A stretch of DNA of 44,727 nt, taken from Pilasporangium apinafurcum. Lineage: Eukaryota > Oomycota > Peronosporomycetes > Pythiales > Pythiaceae. The position numbers and the translations under genes were made by a program. Under the pieces are notes generated by a model, which saw nothing but the letters and a program-made list of their open reading frames with translations, made no database searches and had not been told where the DNA came from. Shown piece after piece: positions 36,245 through 44,727 of this stretch. The DNA is taken from positions 1 to 44,727 of the forward strand of contig BCKE01000112.1 of NCBI GenBank assembly GCA_001600495.1, written 5' to 3'. Every line of letters begins with the position of its first letter. The first letter of the stretch is position 1.

Positions 36245-36568
36245 CGACACTACTTACCATAAAGATTTCTTTTTGTCTTTGCATTCGAAAAAAATAAATC
36301 AAAAAATATGACCCACTCATTTGCTATTTTTATTTTTTGATATTCAGTCTTTCATTCTCAAACTGGACTACTACAAGACACAAGCAACCCTAGAACCACC
36401 CAAAGAAGCCAAGTGTGTATCGCCACCAGAAGACAATCGAAGACATACGAACTCAAGTCGAAGATTACAACCGTTCGAAAAACCAAGCGAAGCGACAAGC
36501 GCGGCAACTCGTTCAAGATCAACCAAGAAAGCATTCGACAAGCATACATCCGTCCAATCGCTCAACCG

Positions 36569-37003
36569 ATGAACCGAATATCTGGACCATATCCAGTTCA
36601 TCAAGCGACGAAGACAAAAGAAGACGCCGATAGCCAAACGAAATCATATGAACTTGAACGAAGGCTTGACAACTTGAATCTCGACGCAAAATCGGTGCCA
36701 ACGGAAATGCAAATGAAAACGGGGACGACAACTCGAGACCTTGGATTACAGATGCTAATTTTGACCGAACTGGACCTTGAGTCAAAATTAGCACCTGATA
36801 CAGTCCATATGCTCGAGAGATGGAAGGCGATCAACCAAGAGTTTTACATTTGCGAAGACTGCTTCCAGTTCGTTCCTCGCGGCCAAGACGCCTGCGAATG
36901 CCTTGTTGATATCGACAGTGACTTCGTTTCTTTTGTTCGATACAACACCGAGCGATGGGAAGAAGACGAAGAACACTTGCGTCCCGGATGTGTTCCGTGC
37001 TAG
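36569..37003 (+). CDS. Unknown zinc-knuckle-like protein
   Basis: 144 residues from the ATG at 36569. The C-terminal part, YICEDCFQFVPRGQDACECLVD, has a C-x2-C-x10-C-x-C spacing, possibly a zinc site. The rest is charged. The open frame extends upstream to about 36413, and another frame is also open there with residues that look protein-like (RTQVEDYNRSKNQAKRQ, SSSSSDEDKRRRR). A frameshift near 36630 between these two frames is possible. TCATTCTC at 36352 may be an initiator for a longer form. Which ATG is used is unclear; no family is recognised. Confidence 0.5.
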   Translation: MNRISGPYPVHQATKTKEDADSQTKSYELERRLDNLNLDAKSVPTEMQMKTGTTTRDLGLQMLILTELDLESKLAPDTVHMLERWKAINQEFYICEDCFQFVPRGQDACECLVDIDSDFVSFVRYNTERWEEDEEHLRPGCVPC

Positions 37004-37232
37004 GAGAGAAATCAAAGGCATTCGTTTTCTTTACTGTTAATCAATTCATTTTTTAATTGCACTTGGTTTTATACTTTTTTGTTGAGTAAAACACAATTCA
37101 TTTTTGAATCATCTGTACTTCAACTTGCCCATTACTGATGAATCTTGCTTAAAAGAATGTGACACGCGTTCGTCTTTCACGTTTTTTACTTCGCTGATCG
37201 AGACAAAGGTTAAACCCATTTTCGAAGAAGAT

Positions 37233-38069
37233 ATGGAAGCGCAATTGAAAGAGTTTGTGGAGAAGGGATACATGCGAATTCCCGATGCGATCTCTCCAGA
37301 ACTAATCGATGATATCCTCCAAGAGGTTGACACCGTTAATTATACGCGAATTTTCAAGGTGGTGGATAGCAATGAAATGGATAGTCATCGACTACAAGGT
37401 GACTTCTCCAGGAGTCGAATTGAAGCATTTTGTAAATTTCGGGACGAGATGCGTACCCTGATCAAAGGTTTTGAAGCACGTTGGAATCCCAGAGCATGGG
37501 TAGTACTTCACAGCATTGGTGGCGGCGAAGAACAACAAGCGCATCGCGACTTTCCCGATTTTGAAATCAATCGCGCGCATACAAAATATGGTATCGTCCA
37601 AGCCAGCATGCTAGTTGGATTGATGGAAAATACGAGGCTGATTGTCTACGAGGGATGTTCTGGTGAAGCTGCCAAAGAGAAAAGACGCGAACTCCATATT
37701 GCTCCTGGCGAATGTGTCATTTTTAGGGGCAATTTGATTCATGCAGGAGCGGCATATACCGAAGACAACTATCGCCTATGTGCGTTGTTGACAGTCAATG
37801 GTATTGGTTGGGATGACAATGCGACTGAAATGGCTCCTAAACGCTATTTCATGTGTAGATACTGCCCCCTGAAGCTCGATGATCGCAATGCTATCACCAA
37901 TCATATGCGCCATTGCGATGGAAACAAAAACAAAGCCAAGTACAATGAGCGACGTAGAGAATTGAACCGACGTCCGAAAAAATGCGAGAAGTGCAAAGTT
38001 ACATTTCCAAGTCTGAGTACTTTTTACATACACAAAAAAATTGCAATATTGGGATGGAAACAAAAATAA
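37233..38069 (+). CDS. 2OG-Fe(II) oxygenase fused to zinc fingers, copy 1
   Basis: 278 residues. The core is a double-stranded beta-helix oxygenase: His104-x-Asp106 in QAHRDFPDF and His170 in NLIHAGAAYTEDNYRL. The LKEFVEKGYMRIPDAI head is as in such oxygenases. Two C2H2-like fingers end the protein: CRYCPLKLDDRNAITNHMRHC and CEKCKVTFPSLSTFYIHKK. In copy 2 the last finger ends HKKRC; here a shift in an A-run changes the end to KIAILGWKQK. The 5' frame is open further left but lacks ATG. Such fusions could oxidise nucleic acid or a bound protein; the substrate is unknown. Confidence 0.75.
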   Translation: MEAQLKEFVEKGYMRIPDAISPELIDDILQEVDTVNYTRIFKVVDSNEMDSHRLQGDFSRSRIEAFCKFRDEMRTLIKGFEARWNPRAWVVLHSIGGGEEQQAHRDFPDFEINRAHTKYGIVQASMLVGLMENTRLIVYEGCSGEAAKEKRRELHIAPGECVIFRGNLIHAGAAYTEDNYRLCALLTVNGIGWDDNATEMAPKRYFMCRYCPLKLDDRNAITNHMRHCDGNKNKAKYNERRRELNRRPKKCEKCKVTFPSLSTFYIHKKIAILGWKQK

Positions 38070-38160
38070 AGATAAGTACAATGCGTGACGCAGAGAATTG
38101 AATCAAGCCGCGTTTCCAAGCGAGAGCACGTTTTACATACACAAAAAAAATTGTAGCAGC
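38050..38160 (+). repeat. Degenerate partial duplication of the copy-1 gene end
   Basis: GATGGAAACAAAAATAAAGATAAGTACAATGCGTGACG..AGAGAATTGAA, then TTTCCAAGCGAGAGCAC..TTTTACATACACAAAAAAAATTG, repeats the coding segment at about 37918-38040 in damaged form. It reflects a local tandem duplication of the last finger region. Confidence 0.6.
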
Positions 38161-38497
38161 AACTAAAATTAGTGTGAATCTTTATAGAAAGAACGCTTCT
38201 AGCCACTCATTTTTTAATTGTTTGTATTTTAACTTCAATGAAATGAGACACGTATCGATCTTCTACAATTTTTGTTTGATAAAGAAACATTCGTCCATCA
38301 CCAATGTGTTACTTCATACGCAATAGCTGGCGTGCGTATTATCGTCCTTTTTTTATTATAGACAACTGTTGATGAGTGTATCACGTTCCGCTTTATTCCG
38401 TAGACAACAGCTGATGAGTGTATTGTCGCCACTTTTTTACTCTGTATGCGAGACGTCGAAACCGTATCGTCGCATTTCTACTTTTGCGTTGAAGATA

Positions 38498-39334
38498 ATG
38501 GAACCCGTGGAAGAAGCGCGATTGAAGGAATTTCTGGAGAAGGGCTATATGCGAATTCCCAATGCAATCACACCAGAAGAAATCGATGCTATCCTCGAAA
38601 AGGTCGACAGTCTCAAATATGCACGAATTTTCAAGACAGTTTACGGTGAGCAAATGGATACTCATCGACTCCAATCCGATTTTTCCAAAAGTCGAACTCA
38701 AACATTCAGAGTATTTCGGCAAAAAATAACTAACTTGATCAATAAGTTCGATCGTATGAATTGGGTTCCTCAAGCATGGGTGGTACTCCGCAGCGTTGAA
38801 GGTGGAGAAGAACAGGAACCACATCATGATTTCCCTGGATTTGAAACCGGTCATGCGCGATCGGAAGGTACTATTCAAGGGGGGCTAATTGTTGGTTTGA
38901 TGCCAAATACCAAGTTCATTGTGTATGAAGGTTGTTTCGCGGAAGCTGTCAAAACAAAGAGACGTGAACTTCATATAGATCCCGGTGAATGTATCATCTT
39001 TAGAGGTGATCTGGTGCATGCTGGAGCGGCCTTTACTGAAGACAACTACCGCATTCATGCTGCGTTGACAGTAGAGGGCATTAAATGGAATGACAATGCA
39101 ACTGAAGTGGCTCCCAAACGCATATACAAGTGCAAGTACTGTCATTTTACGCTTGATGATCGTATTCTCGTCAATAATCACATGCGTCATTGCAATAAAA
39201 ACAAAGATCGAGACAAACTCAATGCACGATTGAGAGAAACAAGACGGCGCCCAAAAAAATGCGAAAAGTGTCAAGTTACATTTTCTTCGGTGAATATTTT
39301 TTACAGACACAAAAAAAGATGTGGTAGTGACTAA
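38498..39334 (+). CDS. 2OG-Fe(II) oxygenase fused to zinc fingers, copy 2
   Basis: 278 residues, paralog of the previous gene. The oxygenase residues are His109-x-Asp111 in EPHHDFPGF and His174 in DLVHAGAAFTEDNYRI. The end has the complete fingers CKYCHFTLDDRILVNNHMRHC and CEKCQVTFSSVNIFYRHKKRC. An ATG at 38372 would add 42 residues (SRSALFRRQQL...PYRRISTF), basic like a mitochondrial leader. Copy 1 lacks a matching ATG, yet its 5' DNA is clearly homologous. I prefer 38498 but the long form deserves a test. The tandem pair is probably a recent duplication. Confidence 0.75.
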   Translation: MEPVEEARLKEFLEKGYMRIPNAITPEEIDAILEKVDSLKYARIFKTVYGEQMDTHRLQSDFSKSRTQTFRVFRQKITNLINKFDRMNWVPQAWVVLRSVEGGEEQEPHHDFPGFETGHARSEGTIQGGLIVGLMPNTKFIVYEGCFAEAVKTKRRELHIDPGECIIFRGDLVHAGAAFTEDNYRIHAALTVEGIKWNDNATEVAPKRIYKCKYCHFTLDDRILVNNHMRHCNKNKDRDKLNARLRETRRRPKKCEKCQVTFSSVNIFYRHKKRCGSD

Positions 39335-39339
39335 TAGAA

Positions 39340-40134
39340 TCAATGCTTTTTCTTTTGCTCCAACTTTCGAGCTCTCATCTCAAGGTTACGTAGTGATTGA
39401 AGAATCAGTGTCAATGTCTTGTCATTGCTGGTGACATGTCTAAAGATCTTTTTGATATTGTCTGGTTTAGTGATATAGCTGTACCCACGTTCGCTTGTCA
39501 GGCTCAAACGAGATAACCCATCAGGACCGCTAATAAACGTGTTAAACTTGGCTTTGTAGATGTACTCGCCATTGGTTTTTTCGTAAGAGATGACCATATC
39601 TCTTCGAAGAGTCTTCCATTGGTCATGGGGGATCTCAATGGTTTCTTTTAGTTGATCATCGCCTCCGCCAGTAATTGGAGATTGGCGAACATACAGTGTT
39701 TTGATATTATCGACTTTTTCAGAGTAGTTTTTTTTGTTATGCGGAAAGAAACCCACAACAAAAACCCCAGTAATTGAATCAAATTTTTTGAAATACTTTG
39801 TTTTTATCAATTTATCAGATGTGGTTTCGTATTGGATCAATGTGTTTGGTTTGATGGTCCCCATACGCATTTTGTTGAAGGGTACATACCCATCTGGAGT
39901 AGACAAAGGAACGACTATAGTTTGCGGCTGAGGAGACGGCTTGGGTAAAGTATACTCATCATTACTCTTGGTATCATTTAAACGGATAGAAACTTTTCTA
40001 TTGCTTTCCGATTCTGATGCGCTTGTACGCGAACGAAGAGGTGGTTTAGATGTTGTATCTACTTCATCATCGGAACTGCTATCAGACGAAAAGATGACTC
40101 CAATTGTTGGGGGTTTTCTGTTTTTTGATGCCAT
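39340..40134 (-). CDS. Unknown 264-residue protein
   Basis: The ATG at 40134 (MASKNRKPP) is the first in frame. A serine/aspartate-rich low-complexity head (SSDSSSDDEVDTTSK, SRTSASESESN) covers the first 70 residues. A probably folded part follows from about residue 100: KTKYFKKFDSITGVFVVGFFPHNKKNYSEK, IPHDQWKTLRRDMVISYEK, NTFISGPDGLSRLSLTSERGY. The end is a coiled coil (LILQSLRNLEMRARKLEQKKK). No family is recognised; the pattern looks virus-like. It is convergent with oxygenase copy 2, six bases apart. Confidence 0.7.
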   Translation of the reverse strand: MASKNRKPPTIGVIFSSDSSSDDEVDTTSKPPLRSRTSASESESNRKVSIRLNDTKSNDEYTLPKPSPQPQTIVVPLSTPDGYVPFNKMRMGTIKPNTLIQYETTSDKLIKTKYFKKFDSITGVFVVGFFPHNKKNYSEKVDNIKTLYVRQSPITGGGDDQLKETIEIPHDQWKTLRRDMVISYEKTNGEYIYKAKFNTFISGPDGLSRLSLTSERGYSYITKPDNIKKIFRHVTSNDKTLTLILQSLRNLEMRARKLEQKKKH

Positions 40135-40280
40135 AGTTGTCAAGGTATTTACTACCAAAAGCAATTAAAATGTCACCCCTGTTATCAATAGTAATACTGG
40201 AGCTTCAGCTATTCCTTAGCCACTATTTGAGTATATGATACCCATCAAATAGCACTAAACAACACTTGTTATTTTTTTCT

Positions 40281-42295
40281 CTATGTTCTTCCTCTGCAAA
40301 GCATCTGTGGTCGAGGTTTGCCATATAGTTCACAATGGAGAAGACAGATAATATTTTCGGCCGCATTTACGTCACGATTCACAGTCATACCACGACAGTC
40401 ATTGCTTCTACAATGGAGTACACTGTGAACCTTGAGAGTGCGTTCGATCCCATCTCTGCACATGCGCTTGGAATACTGATTGACCAACATATTTTGATGA
40501 CAACCCGAATGAAGCTTGCTTGTCTTGTGTTCATCAATGGATACCATCGTGAAATATTTCTTGAGCATGTGTTCAAATCGCTTGACTGGACCAGGAGAAG
40601 ATTTCTTGATGAATCCGCCAACGTCTTAATTACTCTAGTCACCAAAACCAACAAGCATTCGCCGACCGGATCCTTCAGTCAACTTCAAACATAACTCGCG
40701 CAATTTCTTTTGCATGAAGATATATCGTCGTAACTTGAGTTTTCGGAAAGGCTTTGTCATGTGGAAATCCAACAAGATATCCATTCTTGGAATCATAAAC
40801 TCGATATATATCTTCAATTGTTCCAGCAAAGCAGTCTTCTTGGTTGGCATGTTTCGTATAGCTTCAAGTACATCTTCTCGACACTCTTGCCAATATCGTA
40901 TCGTTTGATCATTCTTTTTGAAGCGTGCATCTTCATAGTACTCTTTACTAGAACACGAAATCTTCTCGCCATCGTGAGTGACAGCCATAAACATATCTCT
41001 TCGACCTGGATCAAGACTCCACATTACATCATAGTCTTCTTTCTTGAGTTTTTTTGGAATAACGTCTTCACTCTTGGGTTTACGTAATAATATGCTCACC
41101 GATTTTCCGTCTGTCATAATTTCCCCTGCAAACTTGCGAGTCGCAGTCTCAAACTTTTTTACTGTGAAAGAGTTTTCCCCACATCTTGCTTGGTATTACG
41201 TTCCACTTGGAGGGGCGATGATTAGGAACTTTCATACCAGCTCGTCTCAATAGTGCCCAGAGTCCTGTTGTGCACATCTTGAAATGGCTACGATCAAACC
41301 CTTTCTTGAATGGAAGAAGACTGAATAACCGAAGCTGCTTGCTTTCTGGAGTATATTCTTCGACTGGATGATGTTCTTCAAAATACCGGAGAAATCTGTA
41401 TTGTAATGGTATGAGCAAGTGTGGCTCTTGAACGACCTTTCCTTCTTCATTTCGAGGTAATCGTGTACGATACGACCACACTATTTCATCATCTCCTTCA
41501 TACTCACCTGCAAAGATATCGTTTAAGGTATTATAAGCTTATCTTCCATCCAATTGATATCGATGACGAAGATAACGCTTGAACCGTCGATAAAAGTTGT
41601 TTTTGACTGAGTTGGAAGTATTGGTTGCCATCTATTGACTGGCGTCGTGATGCCATCCTGATGTAATATAGGTATAATTTGCACGTTTGTCATCTTCAAC
41701 TCGCCAAGAGTTATATAACTTCACGGATGCTTGGAACTCATCATCCTCAATTGCTTTCTTGGTTCTTTCTCCAACAGTCACGACAGACGAACATTGATAA
41801 AAAAAAACGGGTGCTTGAGTTCTGGAAGAGCATATCCTTTTTGGCAGAGTCGGATGACGTGAAGAGTGGCAAGCACGTACGCTTCAAGAACAGCTTTGTT
41901 CATATCACGTAAAACTTCGGTCCAAGGGAACCCTTCTGACATCTCATTACAGAATGAGTTGAGAGTTGTTTTCACTGTAGATTCTTTGGTCCCAGCGTTA
42001 TTGGCTTTTCGTTCAATTACATCTGGACGTTCACGTTTGGGCTTTTCGGACTTTTTTTGTTTTCTTGACGACTTTGACCGTTTTGGTGGTCATCTTGCGC
42101 TTCTTCACAGTCTTCCGGACGGACTGTTTGGGTTTGTTGAGAGGAAGTTTTTTGCCAACGGTCATCCTTGCTATACTTCTTGTCACTGGTTCGAAGTCTG
42201 AATCTGAGTTTTCATTAACTTCTTCTTAATCGCTGTCGTCACTATCATCGCTCTCACCGAATCGGCGTCTCTTCTTCCGTTTGATCTTTTAGAAA
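40281..42295 (-). pseudogene. Fanzor (TnpB-like) protein, full-length but broken
   Basis: Read on the minus strand, the segments are as follows. A lysine/arginine/threonine-rich head lies at 42290-42030. LEAYVLATLHVIRLCQKGYALPELKHPFFF is at 41975-41778. A middle domain (RLPRNEEGKVVQEPHLLIPLQY, SLLPFKKGFDRSHFKM) is at 41481-41149. RuvC-I SLDPGRRDMFMAV, then a long helical part with LVGFGD, is at 41117-40635. VLHCRSNDCRG and NRDVNAAENI (zinc finger plus RuvC-III) is at 40568-40281. The segments are in different frames with stops between them. Copy 1 at 306-1544 aligns to the first three and RuvC-I. No adjacent tyrosine or serine recombinase is visible. Confidence 0.75.
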
Positions 42296-42891
42296 TGGAT
42301 CAAGTTTGTTTGGTGACAGAAATCAATGCGTGAGGTTTTACAAGTCAGTAAAGTTTGCTGTTTTGATCATACAAACAACAAGTACTGTGGTTCATGGTTG
42401 ACAAGCAACGAAGAAAGCCAGTTTGGAATATAATTGAGTTTCCTCATCGTCAATTCTTCATGTGAGTGACATTATCACTAATTGATTCATAGTATTCTTG
42501 TTCTCTGGTAAAGATAGATACTTTAGCATTATGACTTTAGTGGTTGGAATTACTGCTATCATCGCATATACTTACAAAATTGAGCAGTTTGAGCTATCAA
42601 GTTTTATTGATTTTCATAAAAGAATAACAAAAAAATGAGGTAAATAACTGTAAGAATGTGTTATTTAAGTAAGGCCACATCAATAAAAAGAATTCTTGAT
42701 TGAAGAAAAAAATACTCTTGGAAACAAAAAAATTCCAACAGTAATTCCTTTTGTTGACTATAGAGTTTACTATAGAAGAAAAAAATAGAAAAGTCTTCTT
42801 TCTGCTCACGCGGCACCTTTACAACTCAATCCCTCAATCTGATTGGTCAATAAGAAATTACGTAATTTAAATATCTTCTATATCTATTTCG
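42296..42891. other. Non-coding AT-rich stretch
   Basis: A 35-residue ORF with one hydrophobic segment (ATG 42531, stop 42636-42638) is the only thing of note, and I cannot support it. TGATTGG occurs near 42840, without a gene start behind it, and AAATTACGTAATT follows. Confidence 0.35.
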
Positions 42892-43501
42892 TCACACGTA
42901 TTTTATTTGAATGGCGACGAGAGGGTATATCACGATGATCACGATTAATGCACAAACGTACATGATCACCTGTTCAGAATCATGAGCACCATAATCTCCA
43001 CGTACAATAATTATTGTTATGTATAGTGCGAGTGTTGGTAAAATGTATCCAATTGGGTCTACGATAAATCCAAAGGAAAGATTCGCGATCAGCAATAAAA
43101 TCGCTTTTTGAGTACTCCGTGGCCGCGCATTGGTTGTTGTTGTAGTATTCGTGAGCACTGTCATTCCGATGGACATATACAAGTTCAGAAGAAGCATAAT
43201 TAAAATATCCGTCACATTGAATTGCAAATGTAGTTTACGTGAGAATAACCCCCCGTAATAGATCAACTATATTAAATCCAGCAATCGAATGGTAATAGAT
43301 CCCAGTCATTATAAATGCAGCTACAAATCCGGCTACGATATGTATCAAAATGTATTGAATATGTGTAACCATGCTGTATTCAAATATAACCGAATTCACA
43401 GATAACGATTCCCTTGTCAGGTTGATAGATCTAAAAGTGTCTGGATTATTACGGGTTGCAGTGAGAACGTCACCATTTTTTCTTTGTAAGAATATAGCCA
43501 T
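42892..43501 (-). pseudogene. Multi-pass membrane protein, frameshifted
   Basis: Two overlapping frames join as one protein. The first (43501 to about 43250) has IFLQRKNGDVLTATR and a membrane segment (YILIHIVAGFVAAFIMTGIYY). The second (from about 43250 to 42892) has VTDILIMLLLNLYMSIGMTVL, AILLLIANLSFGFIV.., LPTLALYITIIIV and VIMYVCALIVIIVIYPLVA. In total there are about five hydrophobic segments. The join lies at a run of six C's on the plus strand (43249-43254), where a one-base change would restore the frame. I do not recognise the family. It is on the opposite strand to, and starts at, the transposase remnant. Confidence 0.55.
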
Positions 43502-44433
43502 GAAATCAAATGTTGAACGACAAATCTGTTTTTGTCTTCGATCCCAAGGATTTACTCTCAACAAGATAGCCGGGATTCTTGATATATGTAAACGAACAGT
43601 TCAACGCTGACTCAGTGGTGTTGAGTTTGCACCAAGACCTCTCAATCGATTTCATCTACACAAATTGAATGACAACCAGCCCAACCAACTCGTCAGTTTT
43701 TTCTCAATCACAATACAAGCACACTTGCTGATGGGGTTACTTTTGTAAAAAAAATACATATGAGATCGATATCTCTCTACGAACAGTTCAACGCATCCTA
43801 ATAGAACGTAAAATCACGTACAAAAAGGCTTCCATCGCTTATCAAGAAGCTTGTAGTACGCGACAACGTCATTTTCTGGCATCACTATCTAAACATACAG
43901 AGAGAAAGCGGATAGCGTTGGATGAAGCAGCGTTCTTTCTCAATCACAGTCGAAAGTATGCATGGAGTATAAAAGGGCAGAGAGCTATTGTGAGAAAGCC
44001 AGGAAGAAGAGGGAATCTACATTCTCTAATATTAGCAACATCACCCGATGGTGTAGTTGATTGGCGTTTGTTTTCAGGAAGTGTCAACTCTGTCCGTTTT
44101 CATTCTTTTTTGAGTGGTTTACCAAATGAAAGCAATGTCATCTTAGATAATGTTGCAACACATAAAGCAGTGGCTTGTTTACAGAAGGTGGGTCTGTCCA
44201 CAATTCCTCAAACTGCTCAAGAGAAACACATGAACATGTTGTATCTTCCTCCGTATTCTCCACAGTTGAACCCTGTAGAGTTGTGTTTCAATATCATTCG
44301 AACGTTTGTCAACGCATGCACACCACGCACATCGGACGATCTCAAAAAATGCATTCAGAGCGTGTTACTAGCACTCACATCATCGATTTGCAGGAAGATG
44401 TTCTTACAAACACTCGCGATTCAGCATTCATAA
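43500..44433 (+). pseudogene. Tc1/mariner-IS630 family transposase, decayed
   Basis: A helix-turn-helix-like N-terminus (RQICFCLRSQGFTLNKIAGILDICKRTVQR) lies at 43515-43607 and ends at a stop; the next 170 bases are full of stops. The catalytic part is open from about 43780 to 44433: LDEAAFFLN (first Asp), ILDNVATHK (second Asp) and LPPYSPQLNPVELCFN (Glu). This is the DDE_3 order of Tc1/IS630 enzymes. The duplicated RTVQR at both sides (43592-43607 and 43780-43795) suggests that extra sequence entered between them. I see no clear inverted repeats. Fanzors are often captured by this transposon type, and a broken Fanzor lies nearby. Confidence 0.7.
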
Positions 44434-44492
44434 TCATTGGTCACGATCTGCTATCAAAACGCAAAGTGACCCGAAGAAAACAAATCACACTA

Positions 44493-44727
44493 TGAGCGAC
44501 GTTAATGATCAAGATGATGTCGTACCTCGCCAGACATATGAAGAGCTCAAACATGAATGCGAAAAGTACAAGCGAGAACTTGAACATACGATGATGGAGA
44601 CACTCGAAAAGCTGGATCAACTTCACATCATACTTATGGAAGACGAAGCGTTTATGGCAAAGAAAAAAGAGCTCGGATTCGCTTTTATGAAGAGAGTTGA
44701 AACTGGAAGTGGTCAAATCATACCACT
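44493..44727 (+). CDS. Coiled-coil protein, 5' part
   Basis: Starts at ATG 44493, 60 bases after the transposase remnant, and is open to the window end (about 78 residues). The sequence VPRQTYEELKHECEKYKRELEHTMMETLEKLDQLHIIL is strongly helical with heptad-like leucines. No domain is recognised from this part alone. Confidence 0.6.

Noticed and set aside
42531-42638. 35-residue ORF with one hydrophobic segment
   Set aside because: Too short and unsupported by a promoter or pattern; it may be a real small protein but I cannot show it.
43448-43464. 17-base identity TTATTACGGGTTGCAGT to 29258
   Set aside because: One short match in coding sequence of the membrane protein; one such match in 45 kb is not unlikely, and no wider similarity is seen.
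1-44727. CRISPR array, tRNA or rRNA genes
   Set aside because: No regularly spaced repeats and no tRNA or rRNA landmarks were seen by reading; a dedicated scan was not possible.

Overview
The window looks like a stretch of eukaryotic nuclear DNA, most likely from an oomycete or a close stramenopile relative, that is packed with giant-virus-type genes and later hit by transposons. The host evidence is of three kinds. A LINE with endonuclease, reverse transcriptase and zinc-finger parts and a Mutator-like (MULE) transposon with a 54-base GT-AG intron sit inside the region, and there is an assembly gap (19185-19399). Four genes are Crinklers with the LxLYLAK-type header and HVLVxxP junction typical of oomycete CRN proteins. 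Several genes start just downstream of a sequence that fits the oomycete initiator plus flanking promoter region. The virus-type evidence is a dUTPase, a PCNA-like clamp, an MSV199/KilA-N type protein, a HExxH metalloprotease, ankyrin proteins, 24-residue repeat proteins, two Fanzor relatives, a phosphatase-NADAR pair, and closely packed intronless genes.

Layout. 1-11800: truncated Fanzor, duplicated-domain protein, ankyrin protein, MSV199 protein, a 692-residue protein of unknown function, frameshifted PCNA-like gene, broken RING-type gene, second ankyrin protein, phosphatase and a decayed NADAR gene. 11750-14750: two strong hairpins and a MULE with ~145-base terminal inverted repeats. 14829-20560: a small KilA-N-like ORF, then a decayed LINE. 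20650-36170: the most coherent part, with two paralogous nuclease-like proteins, four Crinklers, two long proteins of 24-residue W-LP repeats, a metalloprotease, a degenerate RNase H and a dUTPase. 36350-40140: zinc-knuckle protein, two tandem 2OG-Fe(II) oxygenases fused to zinc fingers, and an unknown protein. 40280-44727: a broken Fanzor, a frameshifted membrane protein, a decayed Tc1/IS630 transposase, and the start of a coiled-coil protein that runs off the window.

How it may work together. Three Crinkler or Crinkler-adjacent promoters and the RNase H promoter share a ~40-base module (core GTAATTACG plus TAGTTTTTAC), and many upstream regions carry an oriented TGATTGG box. This suggests that genes of mixed origin have come under a common, host-like transcription programme. 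Many genes carry stops or frameshifts (PCNA-like, NADAR, RING, Fanzor, LINE, MULE, membrane protein), while the Crinklers, repeat proteins, oxygenases, dUTPase and metalloprotease are open. The simplest reading is an endogenised giant virus fragment that is decaying selectively; a viral genome that has gained transposons cannot be excluded from sequence alone.
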